Below are positions 43,966-55,335 of a stretch of 64,000 nt of DNA, in pieces. The stretch is from Rhabdophis nuchalis (lineage: Eukaryota; Chordata; Lepidosauria; Squamata; Natricidae). The notes beneath the pieces are model-generated. The model was not told where the DNA came from and searched no databases. It was given only the letters and a program-made list of their open reading frames with translations. The translations under genes and the position numbers were made by a program. The stretch is taken from assembly GCA_039707465.1 (NCBI GenBank), contig CM077643.1, forward strand, positions 375,465,919 through 375,529,918, given 5' to 3'. Within the stretch, counting starts at the first letter, position 1, and every line of letters starts with the position of its first letter.

Positions 43966-44529
43966 GACTTCTTGATTCATAGATGTTAGTTACTTTATTT
44001 CATAGCATTTCAGATAAAACAGGTTGTAAAACTCCCACACCAGCAAAATTCTCCATTCCTTGGTAATCATTCTTATTGCAAGCCTGAAACATGGATGAAA
44101 TATAAATTAAGAACACAAAAGCAATTTGAGGCTTTTTTTTTCCTGGCTGCTAAGTCAAGAAATTAATTGTCTATGGAATTATCCAGTTCTTTAATACGGC
44201 CCTGAAGAAAAGGAAGTCAAGAACGTACTTTCTTCCCTTGACTTTTAACCAAATTCCATCAGGACTGAGGATAAAGAGAATAACTTGCTTTACATGTAGA
44301 TCATAAATATCGACATGCCAAAGGCAACTCTGTTCATAAAGCATGGCATTCAATATTTTCCTGCCCACGTTCTGCAAGGCTAAGTACTCTTCTTGAGGCT
44401 TTGCTACACCTGTACAGCATAGACTCTTAGCAAGAGTTGCAATTGTGCCTAACCAATACAGAACAATTACTGTAGAAAGGGGGGGGGGGGGGAAGGGGGA
44501 GAAAAATCCCTCTTTTTTGCTGCTTTGTT
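43966..44529. other. Unrecognised non-coding DNA
   Basis: Nothing identified. A G run lies near 44478-44492. Confidence 0.35.
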
Positions 44530-44537
44530 ATCTAGGG

Positions 44538-44672
44538 CAGGGGTCTCCAACCTTTGCAACTTTAAGTCTGAAGGACTTCAGCTCCCAGAATTCTCCAGCC
44601 AGCAAAGCTGGTTGGAGAAGTCTGGGAGTTGAAGTCCTTCAGACTTAAAGTTGCAAAGGTTGGAGACCCCTG
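44538..44672. mobile_element. Fold-back hAT-type MITE (135 bp)
   Basis: The arms starting CAGGGGTCTCCAACCTTTGC pair over about 60 bp around CCAGCAAAGCTGG. Perfect 8-bp duplications ATCTAGGG lie at 44530-44537 and 44673-44680. The ends match the shorter element at 635-728. Confidence 0.93.
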
Positions 44673-44680
44673 ATCTAGGG

Positions 44681-46093
44681 GAAGGTAGGTAATATTTTGT
44701 GCGTTGAATCAACATCGCATTTGCAGATCAGCCTAGAAAGCAAATCAGCTGCCTTGGCTCAAATGTATGAGACCAAAGTAATCACAATCTAGCTTTTGTG
44801 GGTTTGTAAAAGAGGGACTTCTCCATGAAAAATTAAACTAAAAAGGATGCTTTTTATGTTGATCATAAGCAAGAGAGATGCTTTTATGCAAATAGTAGCC
44901 TGATTGCAAGGCGATTACAAGGAAAAGGAAACCGGTTGGCAACTTCTTTTACCATCCATGTTGCTCTCACTCCAGGTAGCCAATCTAAATGCAAATTCTG
45001 AGAAGGAAAAGCTACAATATTCTAGATGGATAGCAAAGAATTTTTTGTAAACTGCAGACCAAACAGCAGAGGAAGTACTTGGAGCCTAATCCTACATAGA
45101 TAAAAGAATGATTGAATTACTTATTATATAAATTATAACATGGACTAAAAATACAGCTACGTATATCATGATTACCTTGATCTCATACATTTGAGGAACG
45201 GCAGTTGGATTTGCTTTCTAGACTGATCTGTAAATGTGATGTTGATCAACAGACAAAATATTACATAGCTTCCCCTCTATTAGCCTAAACTGCTGTATTA
45301 CTAAGGCTCCCACTAGAGATTTCTGCAAATGTGAATATTGTCAGTCATTGCATTCCAAGGAACAGGCAAAATCAACTTCCAGGATTAGTATATTTATTTG
45401 CAACCATGGGTTTTAGCAAAGTTCATATAAAATTGTAACAATTTGTGTCCGTTCCTTTCATCCCCCTTAAAATTAACAGCACTATCATTCAATATCTGGA
45501 TTTGTATCTTCCTTGAGGCCCTTGCAAATAACACAACTTATTTTGTTACATGTTCCTCTATATCAGTCACAGGAAGTGTTTTTTATCCAATGCTGAACAG
45601 ATTCAGTTGTGTTAACAAAGACATTTACAACATTTGTTGTTATATGCTTTATTTTTCCTAGCAATCATATATGGACCAATATGCAATCTGTAAAACACTT
45701 TGTATCAATTTACTCTAGATTGTAGCTTGGACTGACATTTATTGAATTTTTTTCTGTAGCTCTTCCCATTTTAGTAGAGGATTATAGAAAACTAGCCTCA
45801 TGTATCACAGGCAAACTGAGTCCCATGCTCAAGCAGGGAGAGAAATTATAGTTGAAAGGGATCACTTATAGCACAACGTGAACAATGAAACTGTATGGTT
45901 TAGCTCTCAGCTTCCTCCATAATTCCAAGTTCAGAAAAAGGGCACACAAGATAATTCCTGCTGTCATTCTAAATTTAGGTTTGGACTGACCAAAAAAAAG
46001 AGGAAAGGATAGTCAATTTGTGCACCTGTACCTTTTGATTTCCCCTAAAGGTGGTTGCAACTTGCTCACCTTGCCTGCATGTATGTGGACCCT
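44681..46093. other. Unrecognised non-coding DNA (1.4 kb)
   Basis: No gene or repeat family recognised. Confidence 0.4.
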
Positions 46094-46276
46094 GGAGGAG
46101 GAGGAGGAGGAGGAGGAGGAGGAGGAGGAGGAGGAGGAGGAGGAGGAGGAGGAGGAGGAGGAGGAGGAGGAGGAAGAAGAAGAAGAAGAAGAAGAAGAAG
46201 AAGAAGAAGAAGAAGAAGAAGAAGAAGAAGAAGAAGAAGAAGAAGAAGAAGAAGAAGAAGAAGAAGAAGAAGAAGA
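46094..46276. repeat. (GGA)n-(GAA)n microsatellite
   Basis: About 26 GGA units change abruptly to about 34 GAA units near 46173. The tract is all purine on the plus strand and could form triplex DNA. Open frames of Glu, Arg/Lys, Gly, Ser or Phe/Leu runs across it are artefacts. Confidence 0.96.
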
Positions 46277-46278
46277 CA

Positions 46279-46379
46279 TTTGTCTGAAACAGTATAACGT
46301 TTCCTGCCAACCCTCCTAGGCAGGGGGTTGGACTAGAAGACCTCCAAGGTCCCTTCCAACTCTGCTATTGTATTGTATT
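46279..46379 (+). mobile_element. Short CR1 3' end (101 bp) with target duplication
   Basis: It runs from TTTGTCTGAAAC through GGGGGTTGGACTAGAAGACC to TATTGTATTGTATT. It matches the last 100 bases of the CR1 at 13256-17440. Perfect 12-bp duplications AAGAAGAAGACA lie at 46267-46278 and 46380-46391, so it inserted at the edge of the GAA tract. Confidence 0.92.
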
Positions 46380-46391
46380 AAGAAGAAGACA

Positions 46392-47595
46392 CACAAAGCA
46401 GTAGGATAGTGGAGAAGGTACACACCATCTTTGTGTTGATAACCTAAGAAACTGGGAGGAAATCAGATCACATTTTTCATACACAGAGTTTCATGGACAG
46501 GAAAAGCTGAAATGAGTGAAAAAAAACCTGGCAGGAAGTAGTTGGCTGAAGTTGAATTCAGAGGAAGAGAAGAAAAATGGTTAGCAACCAATGAAATTAG
46601 GCAGTGCCCAAGTATTGAAAGAGAGGTGCCTCTTAGCATGATTCAAGATCAACAAACAGAAAGATATCATGGGTTGGGATTTCCAGAGATCCCACAGAAA
46701 TCCAGAGAGAGAAGAGGATCTGAAGACACAGGAAAACTCACTAGCCACAAAAGATTGCCAGCAGAGAATTACTTGAAGCCCTTAGTTAACTCTATGGACA
46801 ATTTAGTAACAATTACATTTTTAAATCAGCACACAATTATATTAAAAGATTCACTATTCTTCCAGTCAGGAAGATAGTTAATCACAGTGATACAGTAATT
46901 TGGTTGTAAAATAATTTATCATATTCCATACTCTTTGGAAAGCAGAGGACAGAAAAGATATTGTGAATTAACATGGAGGTGTTCATTAAAATATCAAGAG
47001 TCCATCTTGGCTTGAAGAAGACCTTGAACTGTATCTTTGAAGATACAATAGCCTTAGGAGCAGATACAATCAAAATATATAACTATGTTATGTCTTCCTG
47101 GATATGTGTCAAAATGCATTCTTAATGGGAATTGGGTGGTGCTTCTATGGAAACCCACATGAGAATTTGTCACCTAAAATACTGTCAGAAATACATTCAG
47201 CCCATCGTAATTGATAACTTACCCTATCAGTGATGGTGAGAGTTATTATTTTCTCCCTGATTAGAGTATTGATTTCTGCTCGATTGTTTGTCTAGTGTTA
47301 ATCTCTGCTTATCTGGAATTAGTTATTGGAAATGATGTATTCTGGTCTTTTTATTTCCTATTTAGCATGTTTATTCTCCCTTTCCATGTGTTTATGCACG
47401 TACTCTAGTAGTCGTCTATCTATTTATTCTACAAGACAAAGTATCAAGCAAAAATCAATACCCTTCTCAAGAAACTAACTTCTGCTTTCTACTGAATGCA
47501 GTCTTCACTTCTTTATAACTGAAACACTTAAAGAAAAACCAGAAGAGTTACCTGTATATTTAATTATATGGCTTATGGAATGAATCTCCATAGAC

Positions 47596-47600
<5 letters not shown>
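46392..47600. other. Unrecognised non-coding DNA
   Basis: Nothing identified. AATCTCCATAGACATA at 47583-47598 recalls the tail word near 6190. Confidence 0.4.
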
Positions 47601-47808
<208 letters not shown>

Positions 47809-48985
47809 AATTTCTTGACCGCTCCCTCTCCCCGTAGGGACTCGGAGCGGTGCACAGGGAAACTAAAAAACCATAGATATACAATAAATATACAACATCT
47901 TAAAAACAAATTAAACCGTACCTGTGCTAAAATACCCATTTTAGACTAAAATTCCCACTAAACAACTAAAACCCCATAGAGAGAGACTACCCTAGGCCGG
48001 CCAAGCAGAAAAGATATGTTTTTAATTTTAGACGGAAGGAGCGGAGGTCCGTGGTCGTTCTAATATCGGGGGGAAGGTCATTCCAGAGGGCTGGGCCCGC
48101 CACAGAGAGAGCCCTTCCCCTGGGCGTCGCCCGCTGACAAAGTCTAGTGGACGGCACCCGGAGAAGTCCCTCTCTGTGGGAGCGGATCGGCCGTGAGGAT
48201 GTATGAGGCAGGATCCGATCCCGCAGATAGCTAGGTCCCGAGCCATGGAGCGCTTTAAAGATGATGATTAATACCTTGAAGCGCACCCGGAAGACGACAG
48301 GCAGCCAGTGCAGCTCGCGCAGGAGAGGTGTTACATGGGTAAACCTAGAGGTACCCAGGATTGCCCGCGCGGCTGCGTTCTGGACCATCTGCAGTCTCCG
48401 GGTGCACCTCAAGGGGAACCCCATGTAGAGAGAGTTACAATAGTCCAGTCGGGATGTCACGAGAGCATGAGTGACTGTGCGAAGGGCGTCCCGATCCAAT
48501 AGGGGGCGCAACTGGCGAACCAGGCGAACCTGGTAAAACGCCCTCCTAGCCACGGCTGTCACTTGATCTTCCATGGACAGCCGGGCATCTAGGAGGACAC
48601 CCAAGTTGCACGCCCCATCCACAGGGGCAAGATGTTCGCCCCCTATGGCCAGCGATGGAATTAGCTGGTTGAATCGGGCAGCCGGAAACCACAGCCACTC
48701 GGTCTTGGTCGGGTTGAGCCTGAGTCCGTTACTTCCCATCCAGATCCGTACGGCTTCCAGGCACTGGCACATCACTGCTACGGCATCGTTGGGGTGGTTT
48801 GGGGTAGATATATACAGCTGAGTATCATCAGCGTAGAGATGGTACTCTACCCCAAAACCACGGATGATCTCACCCAGCGGCTTCATATATGTGTTGAACA
48901 GGAGAGGCGAGAGGACCGACCCCTGAGGCACCCCACATGTGAGGGGTCTCGAGGTCGACCTCTGCTCTCCTGTCAACACAATGGT
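47809..48985 (-). mobile_element. 5'-truncated L2-type LINE (1.2 kb)
   Basis: On the minus strand it holds RT coding sequence to the stop, a 3' UTR of about 180 bases with CCGAGTCCCTACGGGGAGAG, and a trinucleotide tail. The 5' truncation is near 48985, inside the RT domain. It is a longer relative of 19585-20236. Confidence 0.92.
47987..48979 (-). pseudogene. L2-type RT fragment (330 codons)
   Basis: The frame is open without stops from the truncation point to the native C-terminus. It keeps the RT blocks [15 protein letters not shown] and [13 protein letters not shown] (catalytic Asp pair) and [16 protein letters not shown]. The C-terminal landmarks [37 protein letters not shown] and [10 protein letters not shown] follow. 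The endonuclease and the first catalytic RT block are missing, so it cannot act alone. The nominal first codon is GTG and not a real start. Absence of frameshifts suggests a fairly young insertion. Confidence 0.92.
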
Positions 48986-51409
48986 TGTATATGGTTTATA
49001 GTCCTTATTTTTTGAGAAAAGTATCTGTTAGAATCTTTGATTTATAGTAAGAGAAAAAGATATATGAAAAATGAAAATTCAAATACAGAAAGTGTGTTTT
49101 AAGGTCCATATAAATGTATGGTGAAAATCAAAAGGTCTTCAGACTCAATTTAGACGCCTACTATGTCAATGCCAGAGGCCACAAATAGAAGTTCAGTGGC
49201 AGACACATGTCATCCACCAACATTCAAGCTAATATACAGAAGATTCCCTAAATCTGACAAAATGTGAAGTTATTCCATGGTGGTATGAATTGACATGACA
49301 TGATTCATTCTGTCAAAATGCATCACTGCAATCAATCAGGACAATATTTTGTCGGGTCTGTTAGTGCATGTTTTGCCTCCTGGGTTAGTTCAATTGATCA
49401 GACCTTAGCATATATTTTCAGAAGCACTTTGGTTTGCAAATGATGTGCTCAACTTCCTCTCTTTAAAATGTATACAGCACAAGGGCAAACATGCCCTTTG
49501 CATTCATAAAATTTGAATTAAAAGCCCTAAGCAAAACTGCTACTTTCCCAGGGGTGAGGTGGGGGAGGGGAACAGCTGTTTTGGCAAAGGCTCAGAATAA
49601 CATTCATAATCCTGAAAATTGTAGCAGAATCAGTTTCCAAATCCCTATCAGCAAATCTCACAAGCAAAATATTTGTTACAGGCTCAAATTCTGAATAGAG
49701 TATAATCAAGAGCAAAGGTACAGTACAAGCTGGTCCAGGAGCCCAACAGCTGCAAATGAGCTGAGAATGCCACTACAGCAGCCAGCAAACATTTCTGCAG
49801 AAGAGTTCTGGGTTTATTGGTGCTCCTGAAGCATGCTTACAAGCAACAGATGTTCCATAGACAACAGAAAGAACAAGAGGAAAGTTGCAGTCAAAATTGG
49901 AAATGTGATCAATGAGAAAATATAGCTAGAAGTGGATTTACCAGAGATGAAGAAAAAAGGGTGATTTTTTAAAAAAAGAAATGGAATGACAGCATTCCTT
50001 TTTGAAAAGTATAACCTGGGGTTGCAAGTCCAAAAATGGAAATGCACAGCTGTGTAGATTTCACAAGTTCATGCAGCCTCTAAGTTTCAGGGTAAAATTT
50101 GGATCCTGTAAACCTCAACATTCAGTTTTCATTGTTTGTAAAAAGAACATTCATGAATTGTTTTGGAATTATTGAATTATTATTAGTGAACACTTCTTGA
50201 CACATTTGCAAGCAGCTGGTAGAACACATGATAATGGAGTCCCACTGGTGATTATATCACCTGGCAGACCCAAGTAAGAAATGGGATACAAGATTGAGCT
50301 GTCTCTTCCAACACTTTGGTCACAGTAGCATTCCCAACCTGTGAACTGTTTTCCAGTTTGGAATCAACTAAAATACTGTTCAGTTCCAACTAGTATATTT
50401 AGCAGCCATTTGGGGAGTGATGGAAGCTGTAATCTATCACATTTAGAAAGAACCACATTGGAGAAGCTTACTTTATGGGGGGGAAATAAAATACAATCTG
50501 CATTTTATTTCCTGGATTGGTAAATCCCATCAACTGGGTTATTAACAACAGGCAAAATCATTCGAATACTTGAAAACGCTATAGGCATGCAAAATTAACC
50601 TATAGTAGCCCAAGATTAGTGGGTGTAGAAGCTGATAGCATCTTTTCTGATGAACGCACTGCATTAATGACTTTTATACATTTTATTTATGCCTTTTAAT
50701 AAAACATGTGAGTTTGAAAAGATGCTACCAGACTATTGATTTGGGGAAGCTCAAAAATATTTTGATTTTCTCCAAAACTGTTAACTGTTTAAGGTGAATT
50801 TCTTATGTAATCAAGGCAAGCTGCTACTAAATTGTATTCTAAGTTTTGATATTAAGACAAAGTAGTTACCCAAACTTTGTCACCACTCATTCTTGCTGTA
50901 TCCTCAAGCACATTCTCCCCCCAAAAATTTCTTAAAAGAATTGTAGCCAAACCTAAAAGAATAAAGTCAGAGTAATAGTAAAAAACAAATCATTTCAAAA
51001 AAGGAAAGTAAAGAGCACACAGTCATTCAAAAAGAGACAAGATCAAGCAACTTCCTACTGACACGCTAAGTCAAAACGTGAAGCTATCCCCACCCAGCAA
51101 GACCACAAGTAACTAGGACAGCAAACAAACACAATAAAATTAATGCTACTTGTCTGCTCCAAATACATGCCCAGCTCAATAGCTATGGTCAGTTATTGCT
51201 AGGAAATAGCACTGGGAAGTAGGTATAAGAAAATACTATGTGGAGCAATGCAGGAACTCTAAATGAATGTTTAAAAGGAACAGATTCTGCTAGTTAAAGG
51301 AGGTGGAGAGTAAGAACTCAGTACAGAAGGATCTGGGAAGAAACAGAACTCTGAGAAAATAAGTTGTACGTGTGCTCCTAGAATAACACTTGTCACATCA
51401 TTGCTCTAC
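48986..51409. other. Unrecognised non-coding DNA (2.4 kb)
   Basis: I found no gene, repeat family or RNA. Short frames at 49491-49715 and 49814-50047 lack motifs. Confidence 0.4.
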
Positions 51410-51745
51410 AACCTGCATTGTCCAGCTTGCTTCTGAATTCAATTCAAGATGCTGATTTTAATCTTTAAAGCTCTTCATGGCATGGGAAGAGATTATCTCA
51501 GGGACTACCACCTTCCAGTTGCATCCGCCCAACCTTTAGGTCTAGTAGAGAAGAGATGCTGTGTGTACCATCTGTTAGGGATGAACATTTGGTGTGTTCC
51601 AGGACATAGCCCTTGTCTGCTGTGGCACCCACCTTATAAAACATTGTTCCCTTCAAAATTATATTAGCTCAGTCCCCCCTGACATTCTGAAAGTTCCTCA
51701 AAACTTTTATCAAAGTTTCCTCAAAACTTTTGTTTGAGGGTTTCA
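51410..51745 (+). pseudogene. Old L2-type LINE remnant
   Basis: Translation gives ILIFKALHGMGRDYLRDY, then a diverged stretch and LWHP..., matching the C-terminal order of the L2 copies in this window (FKALHG, YLRD, LWN). Stops and frame changes are frequent. It is much older than the copies at 19585 and 47809. Confidence 0.7.
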
Positions 51746-51768
51746 GGGAACTGGAGACATGTCTAAAT

Positions 51769-51812
51769 TAGGGGTGGGTTGCTACCGGCATTACTACCGG
51801 TTCGGCACGCAT
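51769..51812. repeat. hAT-like end fragment
   Basis: AGGGGTGGGTTGCTACCGGC, then ACTACCGGTTCGGCACGC, resembles the left end of the GGTGGGTTC family (61556). The rest is missing. Confidence 0.45.
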
Positions 51813-51819
51813 AAAATCT

Positions 51820-52000
51820 GTCAGTTTAGCAGATCGAATCTCACCAGGCTCAAGGTAGACTCAGCCTTTCGTGTTTCCGAAGTTGGTAAAATGAGCACCC
51901 AGATTTTTGGTGGAAATATGTTGACTCTGTGAACCGCTTAGAAAGGGCTGTAAAGCATTATGAAGTGGCATATAAGTCTAAGTGCTATTGCTATTGCTAT
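51820..52000 (+). mobile_element. SINE with L2-like tail, 5' truncated
   Basis: It begins in the B-box region (CAGATCGAATCTCACCAGG) and follows the 17519-17758 SINE to the terminal CTATTG units. Confidence 0.85.
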
Positions 52001-52009
52001 CCAGCAAGC

Positions 52010-52970
52010 AATTTTCAAAGAGATCCATGGGGTAATATGAGAATTTTTTAAGAGCTGCAGTTCCAGGCTTCATCAACACTCCAGATCGTTTCATGGCATG
52101 ATAGGGAAGGTTTTTATTCATTAAAAAAAAATCTATAATCCTGAATAATTTAGACAGCTGCATGAAAAATAAAACTAAATATATCAATAAAAGTGGCCAT
52201 ATAATTAGCCATACCATCAACTTCGAAGAAAATGTTTGAAACTATTGATACAATAAAAATTGGAGAAGCTCTGGGTCCAGATGTGATTCCTATAAAATAC
52301 TTTAAAAAATGAAGGCACTTGGCTTCTATTTTGTTGAAAATATTTGCCAGTTTCATACTTTCAGGCCTTCACAACAAGTTATTTTTAAAAGAGGCAGGAG
52401 ACCTCTGAACTGTGAAAACTATAGTTAACATTACATGTCTATGCCAATTTATTTATATTACGTCTATGCTCACTCATCTCAGATTGGTGGGCAAAGATTA
52501 AAACACAACATTTCTGTACAGCCTCTAGCAACCAAGAATAAAACACTAATTTCATTCACCAGAAAGGCATCAACCAGTGGAGCTTTTGTAACAGCTACTA
52601 TGGCACAAACATTCAAAAAGTATTACCTTCAATAATATTTCCTACACAAAAGGGTTTTATGAAAGGGTATCAAGCCTCTGATAATATTGAAGAGTTAGTG
52701 CATTTATTATCATTATATAAAGATCAGAAATAAATTATCCTTGGCATCACTAGATGCAGGAAAAGCCTTAATATTATTGCAAATTGAATTTTTGATGCAA
52801 CTGATGAAGAAAATTGGATTTCCTAATCAAATTTATTTCTTGGCAAAAAAATTATTTGAATACTTTGCTCACATAATTACAGATGGGATTATTTCCTCTC
52901 TACATAAAGGAATATGTATCAAAGGCTCACTTTTATTTCTGCTTATATTTTAGCACCTGTGGCATGTTTA
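52010..52970 (+). pseudogene. Degraded L1-like ORF2 (RT region)
   Basis: Scattered pieces in different frames follow L1 RT order: GEALGPDVIPIKYF near 52255, QKGFMKGYQASDNIEEL near 52650, and SLDAGKALILLQIEFLMQL from 52744, which resembles the L1 LDAEKAFD block with the second Asp lost. ITDGIISS and LLFLLIF follow. Many stops and frameshifts show a long-dead copy. The 5' and 3' limits are uncertain. Confidence 0.65.
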
Positions 52971-53315
52971 ATAAGAAATGCAACCACCACTCAGGAATCC
53001 TATGAAGTGGAATGTAAATATAAGTTGCAAGTTTGACAGCTTAAGTACAGTTCGCCATCCTGTTTTGAAAACCCCCAGTCAAAAAAGCCATAGAAAGCTA
53101 CTGGAGAAGAACAGATAACAATCTAGGTTTAAGGAAGTTTGAATTGCTGAAGGCATGTTGATTCCAGGAGAACATAAGGTAAAATTCCTGTAGTGTTTCT
53201 GGCTAGGCTCTGTGGAAGGCTGTGACAGACACCAATTGTGTGTGGGTGTTAACTTTTTCTTAGAGCAGATGGTCTTGCAGGGGGAAAAATAGGTCCTGTG
53301 AACCCTTTACTTATC
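52971..53315. other. Unrecognised non-coding DNA
   Basis: Nothing identified. Part may be L1 3' sequence too diverged to see. Confidence 0.35.
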
Positions 53316-53577
53316 CAGAGGTGGCATTCAGCAGGTCCTGACCAGTTCTGGAGAAACGGTAAATACCACCTCTGACTGGCCCTGCCCCCATCTATTCTCT
53401 GCCTCCCGAGTCCCAGCTGATCAGGAGGGAATGGGGATTTTGCAGTAACCTTCCCCTGGAGTGCGGAGGAAATGGAGATTTTACAGTATCCTTCCCCTGC
53501 CACGCCCACCAAGCCATGCAACGCCCGCCATGCCACGCCCACAGAATTGGTATTTAAAAAATTGAATCCTACCTCTG
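53316..53577. mobile_element. hAT-type element, GGTGGGATTC family (inverted)
   Basis: It reads CAGAGGTGGCATTCAGCAGG at the left and TTGAATCCTACCTCTG at the right, the reverse of the copies at 30328 and 36549. The internal TTCCCCTGGAGTG segment also matches in reverse. The flanks do not form a clear duplication. Confidence 0.8.
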
Positions 53578-54719
53578 TAACTCATCTCCAACTGTACTTC
53601 TGAACAGCCACAAGTTTAAGTTAGGTAATGTTACATAGAGAGAAGCCGTTAATGTAGATAGTTTGGTGCAAGTAGTAATTAATCACTGCCATATTCCCAC
53701 TCTTTTTCAGCTGGTTTTAGACACCCCAAACAAAACTCTCAATGCATACTGTTATCAGGGAGGTGTGCAGCTGAACAGTCTGGATCACATGCCTGTTTTC
53801 CCCAAAACAGAACAGAAAGGTTCCCTGATTTTTTTCTACACAAACACAGTTTGTTCTAAACAAACAAACAAAAAACCAACCCCTGGCAATGCAGCCATGC
53901 TTTCTCCTGTCTACATCAGCACAAAAACCTCTTTGTTATGAAAACAAATCTATGCACTTTCTTCTGTTGAGCTCAGATACAATTCTATATTTTTGCTTCT
54001 TTCTTGGTGCAAGAAATCATCCCAAACATGCCAATGGCTGGCCTCAAAAATGTATAACGCGAACAACTTGCAAAAGTGATTAAACATCTCCTAACTAGAG
54101 TAGAAGACACTCCAGGAAAATGGGTAAAGTTCAGCAGGTAAAAAAATCCATGGATCACTGCTCAGTGTGAATTTGGGAAAGAGAAGGAACAATGCATTCA
54201 CACTGCAAGAATGAAAGAGGTCGAAAGGGAAATACGATGTTGCTCCGATGTGAGCGATTTTAAAACCTTTGCCCAGATATAAAAATATACCTCAGAAAAA
54301 TGGTAATCATTTTGATCAGGCAAAATAAAACAAGATTCTAAAGTGGACCTGCAGTTTTCTACTTTGGAGCAACAGCCTGTAGCTAATGGCTCAGATTCTC
54401 CAGAAACAATATCCGATTCTCAGCAGGAAAGAGAGAAACACAAATGCACTTTTCATTATGCTAACACTTCATGCTGCGAAAGTTTTAGATGAACCCTTTT
54501 GAATCTACTGCCAATAGGCCACACCACATCACCTTCAGTGCACCACAACAAAGGCTTCATGTTTTTGTTGAAGGAAGTATTAATTCTTGCTTTAAACCAC
54601 TAATTTTAGCAGACACAAATTAAAGTGGCTGAAATGTAAAAGCCATCCCATCTAGATTTTACATTGTTATATTATTATGGTTCACTCTACAGTCTGGTTC
54701 ACTCTACAGTCAGCCAGAT
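53578..54719. other. Unrecognised non-coding DNA (1.1 kb)
   Basis: No repeat family or gene recognised. Confidence 0.4.
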
Positions 54720-55335
54720 GTTCAGACTGGATTTGGAATTTTTATCCTTTTATCCTTCCTAAGGAGCTGGGATAAGAAGATGTAGATGTTTATTGGTGTT
54801 AAAAGTATGTAAACTGTTCCAAGTAAAGTTGCCTTTTGCAATTGACTAATGTTGATTTTGTCAATGCCAATGGTATTCAAATGGTAATCCAGTTGTTTTG
54901 AGATTGCACCCAAGGCACCTATTATTAGTAGTATTACTTTTGCTTTCTTTTGCCACAGTCATTCTATTTCTATATGCAGGTCTTCTCTTTGCATTTTGTT
55001 ATCTTCTCCAGTTCTTTCTCTTCTGTTCTGCTGTCTCCAAGTACTGCAATGTCCACTATCCAGACTTTTTTGTCTTTCTTATTGAGTGCTATGTGGCAGA
55101 TGCCTGCCAGTTTGTAACTAAAGTACTTTAGCTTCGTCATTTTCTATGGCTTTCTCTATTTTATGGTCCCATCAGTTCTCGCTTACAGGCAAATGTTATT
55201 TCTTACAGATCTGCCAATGCAGCATTGTTGCTGCTTTGCCATGCTGTTGCTTGTAGTCAGTCTGTGAGATCTTCTTGCAACAGCTAACCAAGCGGTCCAT
55301 TGTTTCTTCAGCATTATTATTATTAAATGTAATAA
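54720..55335 (-). pseudogene. R4/Dong-type LINE remnant
   Basis: Minus-strand translation gives AEETMDRLVSCCKKISQTDY near 55300, then HGKAATMLHWQICKK, and further downstream IIGALGAISKQLDYHLNTIG and ISQLQKATLLGTVYIL. These match, as I recall the family, the C-terminal part of Dong/R4-like LINE proteins, where a CCHC-like segment precedes HWxxCKKY. Several stops interrupt the frame. The N-terminal RT part is not seen. It is an old 5'-truncated copy. Confidence 0.7.

Noticed and set aside
45975..46319. Frames of Glu, Arg/Lys, Gly, Ser or Phe/Leu runs
   Set aside because: They are translations of the GGA/GAA tract.
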